A stretch of DNA of 64,000 nt from Chthonomonas sp. (GTDB lineage: Bacteria > Armatimonadota > Fimbriimonadia > Fimbriimonadales > Fimbriimonadaceae). Under the pieces are notes generated by a model. It saw nothing but the letters and a program-made list of their open reading frames with translations, did not search any database and was not told where the DNA came from. A program made the translations under genes and the position numbers. The stretch spans positions 155,282-219,281 of the forward strand of contig JAEURQ010000003.1 of assembly GCA_016788425.1 (NCBI GenBank), given 5' to 3'. Below are positions 1 through 9,229 of the stretch, one piece after another (within the stretch, counting starts at the first letter, position 1; each line of letters starts with the position of its first letter).

Positions 1-134
1 TCGTGACGGCAATCCTCAGGTCCGAAGATGATTGACATGTCGCTCAAATTACTAATCTTTTCATTGCTCTGAGAGATTGGACTTGAAAGGTCGCCCGCAA
101 GACCGTCATCGAGTTCGGTGACCTGTAGCCGCGT
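1..134. other. Window edge, no gene recognised
   Basis: This stretch lies just past the stop of the leftward amidase gene. Both strands have closely spaced stops, and the longest open stretch read is about 14 codons ending near 128. I see no terminator hairpin, tRNA or repeat. Confidence 0.5.
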
Positions 135-1784
135 TCACAGCTTGCTCAAATCCGGGCGCAGGCGATAGTACTGCGTCTGAGCCTGAATCCAGTTGCCCAG
201 CGCGATGAGCTTCGCCTCGTCGTACAGCCGACCGATTAGCGAGATCCCGCGCCCGCCGATGAGCGGAATATACAGCTGCGGATGGCCGGTGAGGTTGGTG
301 TTGAACAACAGGTAGCTCCCGCGATCGCTCGTGATCACCACGTCGAAATCGCCAAAATCCTCCTCAAAATTCTTCATCGTCAGGCTGCGCGCGCGCATCG
401 CCTGCACGTAACCCACCCCGCCGCTAAACAGGTGGCCGCGGAAAATGCCCGGCCACAGACTGTTCTCCAGCTTCTTGATGTCCTCGCCCAGGGTAAGCCC
501 CTCAAAGGCGGCGGCGGCCTCAATGCTCAGGCACATGTCCACGCCATTGCCCACTCGGCGGAAGGTTTTGCCCTCCAGCGTAGCCCCGGCGGCGCGGAGC
601 ATGGCGACAATTTCGCCCGGCCCCTTGCTCGCATCGTCCTCATCGAGCGCGGCATCGTCCGTCAAAAACGCGATCTTCAGCCGCAGCGGGTCAATCTTGG
701 TGTCCAACCTTAGCGGCTTATCCACCGAGGCGGCGTCGCGCGGATCGTGGCCGACCAGCGCGCTGAGAACGAGCCCGCAATCGGCGGCGGTGCGACCAAT
801 CGGGCCGACCTTGTCCATCGTCCAGCTTAGGGCCATCGCGCCGTGGCGAGAGACTCGGCCAAACGTCGGGCGTAGCCCCGTCACGCGGCACCGATGCGAA
901 GGCGACATGATGCTGCCCAGAGTCTCGGTGCCAATGGCAAAGGCAAATAATCCTGCCGCCAAGCCACTGGCCGAACCCGCCGAGGAGCCGCTGCTGCCTT
1001 GCGCCGTGTTCCAGGGATTCTTGGTTTTGCCGCCAAACCAGTGGTCATCCATGGCGAGCGCGCCCACGCTGGTCTTGGCCAGCAAGATCGCGCCAGCGGC
1101 TTCGAGTCGCTCCACCACCGCGCTGTCAAAGTCGAACCGCTGATCCTTGTAGGGTGCGGCGCCCCAGGTGGTGCGCCCCTCCCGGCTTGCGAAAAGGTCT
1201 TTCAGGCCGTAGGGCAGGCCGTGCAGAGGCCCACGAAACTTGCCCTTGCTCGCCTCGGCGTCCAACACGTCGGCCTGGGCCAAGGCGCTCGGCGCGAGCA
1301 GAGAAATCACGTTCAGCAGCTTGGGGCTCAGACGCTCAATGCGGCGAATGTAGATCTCGGTGAGTCGCCGCGCGGTGAGCTGGCGCGATCGAATCAACGC
1401 GGCCAGTTCGGTCGCGGTCAGGAAAGCGATGTCCTCCTCGCTGGCCGGCAGCTTCCCGGCTTTCGGCAAGGCGGCGGGTTTCACGCCCGCGGCCGAGGCT
1501 GGAATACGGCCTTCCGGACGGAACACAAAGCTCGGCGCGACCGAGTTGGCCATTTGCAGATTCCGAAACGCGGCGTAACCGCCGCGCAGCTCGACGACCG
1601 TCGCGAGGGCGGCCTTGAGGTCGTCTTCGGCAAGGGTAAAGCCCATGGCGCGGGCCATGCTCGCGAGGTCGGCGGTGGTCAGCGGGTCGGGCGTGGCGGT
1701 TTGGGCGCGCACCGCGCTCGCCAAAAACAGGCTCATGCTTCCGGCGAGGAAGTCTTTTCGCGTGAGGCGGGTATCAATTCCCAT
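135..1784 (-). CDS. Exported amidase (amidase signature family)
   Basis: The 549-residue protein belongs to the Ser-cisSer-Lys amidase family, which hydrolyses amide bonds; the substrate is not predictable. The catalytic Lys is in PYGLKDLF (about K195), the cis-Ser in the Ser/Gly-rich loop QGSSGSSAG (about S265) and the nucleophile in TETLGSIMSPS (about S291). The N-terminus TRKDFLAG followed by a short hydrophobic run resembles a Tat signal with Arg-Lys in place of twin Arg, and ends near AVRAQ, so export is likely. The nucleophile motif departs from the usual GGS(I/V)R(x)P form, with Leu-Gly before the Ser and Met-Ser after it. The first 100 residues before the amidase fold are lineage-specific. 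It has no obvious operon partner. Confidence 0.85.
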   Translation of the reverse strand: MGIDTRLTRKDFLAGSMSLFLASAVRAQTATPDPLTTADLASMARAMGFTLAEDDLKAALATVVELRGGYAAFRNLQMANSVAPSFVFRPEGRIPASAAGVKPAALPKAGKLPASEEDIAFLTATELAALIRSRQLTARRLTEIYIRRIERLSPKLLNVISLLAPSALAQADVLDAEASKGKFRGPLHGLPYGLKDLFASREGRTTWGAAPYKDQRFDFDSAVVERLEAAGAILLAKTSVGALAMDDHWFGGKTKNPWNTAQGSSGSSAGSASGLAAGLFAFAIGTETLGSIMSPSHRCRVTGLRPTFGRVSRHGAMALSWTMDKVGPIGRTAADCGLVLSALVGHDPRDAASVDKPLRLDTKIDPLRLKIAFLTDDAALDEDDASKGPGEIVAMLRAAGATLEGKTFRRVGNGVDMCLSIEAAAAFEGLTLGEDIKKLENSLWPGIFRGHLFSGGVGYVQAMRARSLTMKNFEEDFGDFDVVITSDRGSYLLFNTNLTGHPQLYIPLIGGRGISLIGRLYDEAKLIALGNWIQAQTQYYRLRPDLSKL

Positions 1785-1952
1785 GCGGCTCTAGCGCCCC
1801 TGCCTCGGCGAGGGTCGGGTCACGCGGGCGCGGGTTTCCACCAGCCATTCGCGGTGATCGTTCAGCGGGCACAGGGCGCGCACGCCGAACGTGTTGACGA
1901 AATCCACCACCTGACTGCGACGCGGCGGATTCACCTTGCCATCTCGACAAGT

Positions 1953-1981
1953 TTGTTGATCAAAATCATAACGTGGACAAT
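1953..1981 (+). promoter_or_regulatory. Candidate sigma-70 promoter
   Basis: TTGTTG (1953-1958) and GACAAT (1976-1981) are separated by 17 bases and end 29 bases before the ATG at 2011. The spacing is ideal and the hexamers are fair matches. The surrounding sequence is clearly more AT-rich than its neighbours. No transcription data are available. Confidence 0.4.
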
Positions 1982-2010
1982 CTCGACAGTCCATACTTAC
2001 ACCAATTGCA

Positions 2011-3009
2011 ATGGTAGCCCTCGCCCTCTGTTCCACGATACTCCAAGGCGTCGCATCGGCACCCGTCAAGCTGACGTTTGCGGGCGGGCAGTTCCAAATC
2101 ACAGACTCGGCGGGCACGGCAAAAGTGGCGATCAACCGCGCCCAGCCCAAGCCGTCCCCCATTTTTGCGCTCAAAGCGGGCGCCAGTTGGGTGGTGTGGG
2201 ACAAACGGGGCCTCACCATTCGCACCGGAAAGCAAGTTCGCACCACGCATTTTGAGGCCATCGCCCGCTCGCCGAAGGTGCTGACCGGCCAACAAATGCG
2301 CGACAACGCGCAGCTGTTTGCGAGCAAAGAACGCACCGACCGCGCGGTGGCGCTTTCCGGCGACGAGTTCGTGGGCGACACGCTGTATCTGGTCCCGCGC
2401 TGGGAAGATCGGCAAGGCAAACCGTGGCTGGAGGCGCTGGTCGCCATTGACCTGAAGGCGAAGGTGCCAGCGCCGCGTTTGGTGGGCAAGATTCCCGGTC
2501 TCAGCCGGGCGAGCGGCCCGCTCAGCGACGAGCTTCATCGAGCGGGCAAACGCCTCCTCATGGTCGCCGAAAATGCGCCGAGTTGGGGGCTCGCCGAGTT
2601 CAACCTCAACGACGGCTTTGGCATGTATGCCGAGCTGGGCGCCGACCTCAGCCGCTACTCGCTCCGCCCCGAAGAAGGGGCCCTGGCCGCAGTGGAACGC
2701 ACCACCTACAACGCCGAGCGGGCGATCATCGTCGCGCTCGATGGCACGCGCCGCATGGACATCGCCGAAAGCCGCGGCACGATTCGCTTCATCTCGCTGC
2801 GTGAGCAACTCTTGCAGATTGATTCAGCCAGCCACACGTTGCTGCGCAACGGCTTTACGGGGCAGGAACTCCGCTTTGCTCCCGGCACCGCGCTGATGGA
2901 GACGCCGCGCGGCTTGCTGGCGTGGTCGCCCGCCGATCAGCCGCAACAAGCGGTTCTCTATCGTCCGGAAACCTTCACCCCGCTGGCCGCCTGGCGCGCA
3001 GCCCCGTAA
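2011..3009 (+). CDS. Exported protein of unknown function
   Basis: The 332-residue protein begins with a short hydrophobic leader (MVALALCSTILQGVASA), so it is probably secreted or periplasmic. I do not recognise a family. The body consists of many short beta-type segments with phrases such as LYLVPRWEDRQGKPWLEAL and ALAAVERTTYNAERAIIVAL, which suggests an all-beta, perhaps propeller-like, fold. The ATG is preceded by a plausible promoter rather than a strong ribosome binding site. It ends 44 bases before the sigma-54 gene and could be co-transcribed with it, although nothing links the functions. Confidence 0.6.
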   Translation: MVALALCSTILQGVASAPVKLTFAGGQFQITDSAGTAKVAINRAQPKPSPIFALKAGASWVVWDKRGLTIRTGKQVRTTHFEAIARSPKVLTGQQMRDNAQLFASKERTDRAVALSGDEFVGDTLYLVPRWEDRQGKPWLEALVAIDLKAKVPAPRLVGKIPGLSRASGPLSDELHRAGKRLLMVAENAPSWGLAEFNLNDGFGMYAELGADLSRYSLRPEEGALAAVERTTYNAERAIIVALDGTRRMDIAESRGTIRFISLREQLLQIDSASHTLLRNGFTGQELRFAPGTALMETPRGLLAWSPADQPQQAVLYRPETFTPLAAWRAAP

Positions 3010-3053
3010 ACCTAGCGGCACAACGGCGCGCGCGGTTGTGGAACACAGCGCGT

Positions 3054-4433
3054 ATGGGTTTGGGGCATCGTTCCGGTTTAAGCACGTCTCTCTCGACACG
3101 GGTTGATCCGCGCGTCATCATGAGCAGCAAGGTTTTGGAGCTGAATCAGAGTCAGTTGGAGACCCTGATTCAGACCGAGCTCAACGAGAATCCGGCGCTC
3201 GAACGGCTGGATTTTGATGACACCGCGCCGACCGACGAAGAGATTCTGCGCAAGGTCGCCCCGCAAGAACTGAAGCCCGGCGGCAACGATCGCGAATTGA
3301 TGCGCAGCCTGCCGACCTGCACCAGCGACGAACTGGATTGGCTGGACCTGGCTAGCACGAGCGATAGCCTGGACGCGCACCTTCGCGGCCAATTAGTGAC
3401 CGTGTTGCCCGCTTCGCACGAGGCAACGATTGACTTTGTGGTCGCCAGCGTCAACGCTCGCGGCTACCTGGAAACCACGCCCGAAGAGGCCGCGCTGGCC
3501 ACCGGCGTGTCGTTTGAAGTGGCGGAGGAAGTGATCGCCGCGCTGCGACTTTGCGAACCCGCCGGAGTCGGCGCGTTTGACCTGCGCGACTGCCTGATGC
3601 TGCAACTGCGCGAAGCCGAGACCTTGGAAGAGCGGCTCGCGTTTCAGATTCTCGAATCGCGATTCGACGATCTCGTGCAGCGCAATGTCCGCGCGCTGGC
3701 CCGTGCGTTTCGCGCCGTGCCCGACGTGATTCAGCAGGCGATTCAAGTGATCACCGAGCTGCAACCGTTCCCCGGCGAGCAGTTCCGACCGCACATCGGC
3801 ACGCACCATTCCTCTTCGGCGGTGAGCGTGATTCCCGACATGGTGTTTGGCCGCAACGAATTTGGCTGGGATGTCGAGATTCGCGGCGCCGACCCGATTC
3901 ACTTTACGATTAGCCGGGCCTACCAATCGCGACGCAACGAGCTGGCGGGCAAGAAGAACGTGGACGCCGGCGAGGCGCGGCACCTCCAGCAGTTTATGGA
4001 TCGCGCCGAGTGGTTCATCGCCAGCCTCGGGCAGCGCAAGGCGACCCTCGCCAAGATCGGCCACGTGTTGGCCGAGGAGCAGGCCGGCTTTTTGAACACC
4101 GGCGAGGTGAAGTTCCTCCGGCCGATGACGCGCGCCAAGCTCGCCGAAACGATCGGGATTCACGAAAGCGCAATGAGCCGCGCGGTGGCCGACAAGTTCA
4201 TTCAGCTTGCGACCGGCGAGATTGTGCCGTTCGAAATGTTCTTCAACTCGGCGCTGCGCGTGCAAAAGGCGATCCAGGAAATTCTGGAAACCGAGAATCC
4301 GCACCGCCCGCTTTCGGACGAGCGGATCGCGCAAATGCTGGCCGAGCAGGGCATCGTCATCGCCCGCCGCACGGTCAACAAATATCGCGATAAGTCGCGC
4401 CTTTTGAGTTCGCGGCGAAGAAAATCGGCGTAA
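3054..4433 (+). CDS. rpoN: RNA polymerase sigma-54 factor
   Basis: This is the alternative sigma factor that directs RNA polymerase to -24/-12 promoters and needs an AAA+ activator to open them. The 459-residue product has a Region I that aligns from LSTSLSTRVDPRV through TLIQTELNENPALERL, a core-binding domain in the middle, and a C-terminal DNA-binding part ending in the RpoN box ARRTVNKYRD (about 437-446), one residue from the classical ARRTVAKYRE. I chose ATG 3054 because Region I starts a few residues after it; the open frame extends further upstream but without family similarity. No enhancer-binding activator is encoded in the window, and I found no convincing -24/-12 promoter near flagellin or motA. 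Confidence 0.93.
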   Translation: MGLGHRSGLSTSLSTRVDPRVIMSSKVLELNQSQLETLIQTELNENPALERLDFDDTAPTDEEILRKVAPQELKPGGNDRELMRSLPTCTSDELDWLDLASTSDSLDAHLRGQLVTVLPASHEATIDFVVASVNARGYLETTPEEAALATGVSFEVAEEVIAALRLCEPAGVGAFDLRDCLMLQLREAETLEERLAFQILESRFDDLVQRNVRALARAFRAVPDVIQQAIQVITELQPFPGEQFRPHIGTHHSSSAVSVIPDMVFGRNEFGWDVEIRGADPIHFTISRAYQSRRNELAGKKNVDAGEARHLQQFMDRAEWFIASLGQRKATLAKIGHVLAEEQAGFLNTGEVKFLRPMTRAKLAETIGIHESAMSRAVADKFIQLATGEIVPFEMFFNSALRVQKAIQEILETENPHRPLSDERIAQMLAEQGIVIARRTVNKYRDKSRLLSSRRRKSA

Positions 4434-4539
4434 ACCCTGCAGAACCAGGGCGCATGCGCCGAAACAAACCATATCGGCCATCGCAACGATGGCGGAACAG
4501 AGAGATTCCAAGAGAATCACAGCAAGAGAAGCACACTCG

Positions 4540-4581
4540 CCCAGTAGGTTTTGTCCTCTCCTTCCTACTGGGTATTTTTTT
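4540..4581 (+). terminator. Rho-independent terminator after rpoN
   Basis: A 9-bp perfect stem, CCCAGTAGG (4540-4548) with CCTACTGGG (4564-4572), encloses a 15-base loop and is followed by TATTTTTTT. It lies 107 bases after the rpoN stop and upstream of mutL, so it separates the two transcripts. A TACAAT hexamer at 4617-4622 is a possible -10 element for mutL. Confidence 0.85.
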
Positions 4582-4648
4582 GCCCAAATTGTCCGCAAAC
4601 TGAGCGTCTAAACTAGTACAATCAGTGAACAGATGGGGTGATGCGTAA

Positions 4649-6598
4649 GTGACAAGTGGTGAAGGCGGCAGCGTACCGATTGCGGTAGGCCCTTCGCGAC
4701 GCGTCCAGCTACTCGACAAGACCACCATCAACCAAATCGCCGCCGGCGAAGTGGTCGAGTCACCCGCCGCCGTCGTGAAAGAATTGGTCGAGAACGCGGT
4801 GGACGCGGGCGCGACGCGGGTGGACATTCTGTTGCGCGACGCCGGTCGCACCCTCATTCAGATCAGTGACAACGGTTGCGGCATGTCGCCCGAAGATGCC
4901 GTGGCTGCCCTTGAGCGCCACGCGACTTCCAAGATTCGTTCCTTGCGCGACCTCAGCGCGGCCACCACGCTTGGTTTTCGCGGCGAAGCGGTGCCGAGCA
5001 TTGCCAGCGTGTCGCGCATGCGCATCTCGACCGCCGAGAGCGACGGTCTGCGCACGGTGGTCGTCATTGAGGGCGGCGCGGTCGCCCCGCTCGATCACGA
5101 AGCCGGTCCGCAGGGCAGCACGGTGAGCGTGGCCGACCTCTTCTTCAACACCCCGGCGCGCCTGCGCTTTATGAAGACCGACACCACCGAGTTGCGCAAC
5201 GCGGTAGAAATTTCGCAAAAGCTCGCCTTGGCTAACCCTCACGTGGCCATGACGCTGCGGCATCAGAGCGTGACCTTGTTCCAGACGCCGGGAGATGGCG
5301 TGGCCCTGCACGCCTTGGCCGCGCTTTGGGGCAACGAGATCGCCCGCGCCCTGGTTCCGGTTGACACATTTGAGGCAGGCGTACGCGTGCGCGGCTTTGT
5401 TTCGCCACCCGAGTTCACGCGCGCGACGCGCGCCTACCAGTGGTTCTTTGTCAATGGCCGGGTGATTCGCTCGCGTTCCCTGGCGAGCTCAGTCGAGGTC
5501 GCCTATCGGCAGCTCACGCCCGAGCGCCGCTTCCCTCTCGTGGCGTTGCACCTCGACGTAGACCCACTGACCCTCGACGTCAACGTCTCGCCCACCAAGG
5601 CCGAGGTGAAGTTCCAGCACGACGGCACGATCTTTGACGCCGTGCGCCACGGCATCAAGCAAACTCTGCTGGAGCGGGGCATGATCCCGAGCGCCGAGGG
5701 CATCGCCGCCGCCAACGAGGCGTTGCGTGGGGCCGGCGCGGTCCGCGAGGGCAGTCCGCATTTCGGTGCTTCGGGTTTTGGCGTTTCCGGTTTTGGTGCG
5801 GGCAACCTCGATTCTTTGGCGTCAACGCCCCAGCCGGGTTTGGCGCTGGTGCACGGCGGCGGTGGCGACCTGGAGGGGCGCCCCTTCGGCAGTGTGGTGG
5901 AGGGCGCGCCCAACTCCGACGGCTTCTCCGGACTCGCGCACAGCGTGTTTGACGAGGCCCGGGGTGGTTCTACGGCGGTAGACGGCGAAGATTTTGCCCG
6001 CGACATGCACGCCCTGCTCGACGGGTTCCGCATCATTGGGCAGACCTCCGACTGCACATTTATCATCGCCGAGAATCGCTCCGGTTTGCTCATCATCGAC
6101 CAGCACGTCGCCCACGAGCGCATCTTGTTCGAGATGCTCTGTCGCGAGCGCGGACGCGCCTCCTTAGAGCGGCAGCCCCTGCTTACCCCCGAGACCGTGC
6201 AACTGGAGCCGCGCCTCGCCGCGATGCTCAGCGAACGTCTGGCCGACGTGCGCGAGGTGGGCTTCGAACTCGAGCCGTTTGGCGCGGGCGCGTTTATTAT
6301 TCGCTCGGTGCCCGCAGCGTTGCGCGGACGCAACCCGGCGACTTTCGTGCGCGAGATGGCCGAAGAGATGATGGAATCCACCCATCGCAACCGCATCACC
6401 CCGCTGCGCGAGATCCTCTGGATCACCTGCTCGTGCAAGATGGCGATTAAGGCGGGCGATCCGCTCAGCCGTCCCGAGATGGAGAAGCTGATGCTGGACC
6501 TCGCCGACACCGAGAACCCGTACCTTTGCCCGCACGGACGGCCCATCACGATCGTGCTCTCGTGGGGCGATCTGCTCCGTAAGTTCAAGCGTGGCTAG
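4649..6598 (+). CDS. mutL: DNA mismatch repair protein MutL
   Basis: MutL couples mismatch recognition by MutS to strand incision. The 649-residue protein has the GHKL ATPase at the N-terminus (KELVENAVDAGA with Glu/Asn near 45-49, DNGCGM at 74-79, GFRGEA near 110) and a C-terminal dimerisation domain. That domain carries the metal-binding endonuclease motif DQHVAHERILFE (from about D484; the usual DQHA has Val) and CPHGRP (from about C627), ending in FKR. These motifs mark the nicking type of MutL found in bacteria without MutH; E. coli MutL lacks them. The start is GTG. A glycine-rich low-complexity linker near 365-400 joins the halves. MutS is not in the window. Confidence 0.95.
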   Translation: MTSGEGGSVPIAVGPSRRVQLLDKTTINQIAAGEVVESPAAVVKELVENAVDAGATRVDILLRDAGRTLIQISDNGCGMSPEDAVAALERHATSKIRSLRDLSAATTLGFRGEAVPSIASVSRMRISTAESDGLRTVVVIEGGAVAPLDHEAGPQGSTVSVADLFFNTPARLRFMKTDTTELRNAVEISQKLALANPHVAMTLRHQSVTLFQTPGDGVALHALAALWGNEIARALVPVDTFEAGVRVRGFVSPPEFTRATRAYQWFFVNGRVIRSRSLASSVEVAYRQLTPERRFPLVALHLDVDPLTLDVNVSPTKAEVKFQHDGTIFDAVRHGIKQTLLERGMIPSAEGIAAANEALRGAGAVREGSPHFGASGFGVSGFGAGNLDSLASTPQPGLALVHGGGGDLEGRPFGSVVEGAPNSDGFSGLAHSVFDEARGGSTAVDGEDFARDMHALLDGFRIIGQTSDCTFIIAENRSGLLIIDQHVAHERILFEMLCRERGRASLERQPLLTPETVQLEPRLAAMLSERLADVREVGFELEPFGAGAFIIRSVPAALRGRNPATFVREMAEEMMESTHRNRITPLREILWITCSCKMAIKAGDPLSRPEMEKLMLDLADTENPYLCPHGRPITIVLSWGDLLRKFKRG

Positions 6599-6665
6599 TC
6601 GCGACGGGCTCACAATCGTCATCTGAGGCAAGCGGCGGGACCCCAATTCCGGCTTCAATAAAGCC

Positions 6666-7781
6666 ATGATTATTGCTGCCGCGTTCCTTTCCCTGGCCCA
6701 TGCCGGCGCCGGATGCCTCTGCCACATGCACATGCCGGTGCTGGCGCAAGACGCTCCGCAGGAAGTCCGTTGGCAGGATTGGCCCAAAGCGCAAGCACTG
6801 CCGGATCACGTCGGCGAGACTCGGCTGGCTAACGTGCGTCAACTCACGTTCGGCGGTCAAAACGCCGAAGCCTATTGGAGTCCGAACGGTCGCCAAATCG
6901 TTTACCAAAGCCGTCAGCCCGGATTTCCGGATGAGCAAATCTTTGTGATGGACGCGGACGGTGGCAATCGCCGCCTTGTGAGCACCGGCCTGGGCCGCTG
7001 CACCTGCAGCTACTTCTCGCCCGACGGCAAGTGGGTCTACTTCAGCAGCACGCACGCCAAGGACGCCGGCGCGCAGAAGCCGGTGGACATGAGCAAGGGC
7101 TACGTGTGGATGGTCAACCCCAACTTCGCGATGTACCGTTTGAACCTGACTCAACCGGGCGCGAAGCCCGAACCGGTGCTCGCGAAGGACGGCTACGTCG
7201 CCGAAACCACGATCGCCCCAAACGGAAAATACATGACCTGGACGGGCAACTTTGAAGGCGACCCCGACATCTATCGCAGCGACATGAATGGCCGCAACAT
7301 CGTGAAACTCACCGACGAGGTGGGTTATGACGGCGGACCGTTTGTAAGCTGGGATAGCCGCAGCATCGTCTATCGCCGCGACGCGATTGAGAACGACACC
7401 GAGCTTTCCGACTACCGTGCGCTGCTCGCGGAGAACCTCGTTCGCCCCGGCAAGCTGGAGATTTTCATGATGGATGCGAGCGGCAAGAACAAGCGCCAGA
7501 TTACGAATCTCGGCGCGGCCAGCTTCGCCCCGTTCCTCCACCCGAACAATCGCGAGATCATTTTCAGCTCAAACTATGGCGACCCCAAGGGGCGCGAGTT
7601 TGACCTCTTCGTGGTCAATGTGGATGGCAGCGGCCTGCGGCGCATCACCAAGTCGGGCGACTTTGACGGCTTCCCGATGTTTACGCGCGACGGAAAGCAC
7701 TTGGTGTTCGCGAGCAACCGCAACGGCAATGTGCGCGGCGAGACTAACGTGTTCGTCGCCGATTGGGTCTCGGTGGACTAG
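6666..7781 (+). CDS. TolB-like beta-propeller protein, exported
   Basis: The 371-residue protein starts with a hydrophobic leader (MIIAAAFLSLAHAGAG) and then carries repeated PD40/TolB-type blades. These are recognisable by phrases such as YWSPNGRQIVYQS, YFSPDGKWVYFSS and FTRDGKHLVFASNRNG. Such propellers usually bind proteins, ions or glycans and are not enzymes by themselves. The cluster of Cys, Met and His just after the leader (GCLCHMHM) could bind metal or be modified. The stop overlaps the stop of the leftward lipoprotein gene by 4 bases, so the two genes converge. Confidence 0.8.
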   Translation: MIIAAAFLSLAHAGAGCLCHMHMPVLAQDAPQEVRWQDWPKAQALPDHVGETRLANVRQLTFGGQNAEAYWSPNGRQIVYQSRQPGFPDEQIFVMDADGGNRRLVSTGLGRCTCSYFSPDGKWVYFSSTHAKDAGAQKPVDMSKGYVWMVNPNFAMYRLNLTQPGAKPEPVLAKDGYVAETTIAPNGKYMTWTGNFEGDPDIYRSDMNGRNIVKLTDEVGYDGGPFVSWDSRSIVYRRDAIENDTELSDYRALLAENLVRPGKLEIFMMDASGKNKRQITNLGAASFAPFLHPNNREIIFSSNYGDPKGREFDLFVVNVDGSGLRRITKSGDFDGFPMFTRDGKHLVFASNRNGNVRGETNVFVADWVSVD

Positions 7782-8503
7782 TTCACCGAGACTTCGATTT
7801 GCCAATCCACAAGGTCGAGCGCGGGTTCGGCCTGGTCGCCGCGCGGCTCTAACAGACCCGAATTCGAATTGTTGACCAATCGGTCGCTTTGAATCGGCAC
7901 CGTAATCCAGGTGTTCACTTCGCTCGGCAAGCGACCGTCGCCCAGGGCATCCCAATTCTTGCTCGTCCCCGACTGGGGAATGCGGTCCATGGTCAGGAAG
8001 TTCACCTGCACGCTGCGAATTTGAACCCGCAGTAGCGGATCAGGCTCCAATTGCGCCAGGTCCACCTCAAATCGCAACCGCGCATCGCCCGGCGAGGCGA
8101 CATCCACGTTCACGGGAATTCCGACCGAAGTCCATTGCTGGAGCGTGTCGTCCACAAACCGGTAGAGCGTGTACTGCGCCGAGGATTGCGTGGGGTCCCA
8201 CCACACAAAGTGCGTGGCGCCCCCGGCGACAAAGCCGTTTCCCCACGGCGGCGCAATAATCGGCACCGGGCCCTGCGTGATCGGATTAACCTCGTTTGAG
8301 GTGCGAATCGCGACCATGTAGATGTAGGGCACACCGGCCGCGCCCGACTCGGTGCCAAAGCGCACCGGGCCGTCGGTGTTCATGGTGAAGGTCAGCCGCG
8401 TGGTGGCCGCGCCCCCGCCCCCATTGGGATAGCGAGCGCACCCCGCCGCCAGCACTAGGCCGACGGCAGCAAGTTGAACAAGATTCGATGGCACGATTCG
8501 CAT
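7778..8503 (-). CDS. Lipoprotein of unknown function
   Basis: From ATG 8503 the product is 241 residues with a type II signal (VQLAAVGLVLAAGC), predicting lipid attachment at the Cys about 22 residues in. The mature part is beta-rich and includes a proline/glycine segment (IIAPPWGNGFVAGG); I do not recognise the family. The reading frame runs further upstream, but the lipobox fixes the likely start. The first 49 bases overlap the end of the upstream zinc-ribbon gene on the same strand, so the two are probably co-transcribed and translationally coupled. Confidence 0.65.
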   Translation of the reverse strand: MRIVPSNLVQLAAVGLVLAAGCARYPNGGGGAATTRLTFTMNTDGPVRFGTESGAAGVPYIYMVAIRTSNEVNPITQGPVPIIAPPWGNGFVAGGATHFVWWDPTQSSAQYTLYRFVDDTLQQWTSVGIPVNVDVASPGDARLRFEVDLAQLEPDPLLRVQIRSVQVNFLTMDRIPQSGTSKNWDALGDGRLPSEVNTWITVPIQSDRLVNNSNSGLLEPRGDQAEPALDLVDWQIEVSVN

Positions 8504-9174
8504 GTGACGAGCTTCCCTTCTTTCACGGCCTCCACGGTTTTGGCCGGGATCATCGTGTTGCACGCGCCGCAAACCTTGCCATCGCGAATCACGCCCATGC
8601 CGATGCCGCCATATTTATGACGAATCGCATCGTACTGCGTGAGCAATCCGGGCGGAACTTTTGCCTGCAATGGGCCGTGCTTGGCCACCAAGTCTTTGTA
8701 TTCGGCCTGCATTTCCTCGCGTTCCCGCACGGCCTTTTGGTAGGCCACGGTGTACACGCGCTTTTTGGCTTGGAACTTCTCGTCCAGCTCGTTAAACTTC
8801 TCTTCGGCGGGGGCAATTTGCGCTTGCACCGCGACACGTTGCTGCTCGGCGGCATCGGCCCGCTCGCGCAGGTCTTCGATGTCGCGTTCGAGGGCCTCAA
8901 TTTCGCGGGGATTCGTGATCTTGCCGCCCATCATCGCTTCCATTTGCTTGTTCAACCGGTCGAACACGGTCTTGAACCGCAGCTCCAGGTCCTTGTGGTC
9001 GCCGCGCAAGCCGTCGAGGGTCGCTTTTGCCTTGGTCGTTTGGGCCTTCAGCGCTTCTGCCTGTTGGCGCAGCTCTTTTGTGGGGTCAAAGCTCGCCGCC
9101 GCGGCCTTAATCTCCACGATCCGCGCGTCCACCAAATGCAACTGGTACAGGGCATAAAGGTCCTCCTCGGTCAT
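8455..9174 (-). CDS. Coiled-coil protein with C4 zinc ribbon
   Basis: The 239-residue protein is a long coiled coil (about residues 10-165, rich in Glu, Lys, Arg and Ala) followed by a zinc ribbon with two Cys pairs, VCGACNTMIP and TCESCHRIL. This is the layout of the zf-RING_7 / COG1579 family, whose molecular role is poorly defined. I prefer the start MTEEDLYALYQL, where the family's similarity begins; an ATG 30 bases upstream is also in frame. The ABC ATPase gene diverges from it 55 bases away. Confidence 0.8.
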   Translation of the reverse strand: MTEEDLYALYQLHLVDARIVEIKAAAASFDPTKELRQQAEALKAQTTKAKATLDGLRGDHKDLELRFKTVFDRLNKQMEAMMGGKITNPREIEALERDIEDLRERADAAEQQRVAVQAQIAPAEEKFNELDEKFQAKKRVYTVAYQKAVREREEMQAEYKDLVAKHGPLQAKVPPGLLTQYDAIRHKYGGIGMGVIRDGKVCGACNTMIPAKTVEAVKEGKLVTCESCHRILFNLLPSA

Positions 9175-9229
9175 AATGCTTACAGGGTACCCGACACTAC
9201 CCATCTGAACCTAAACCGCGGCTCCGCAT

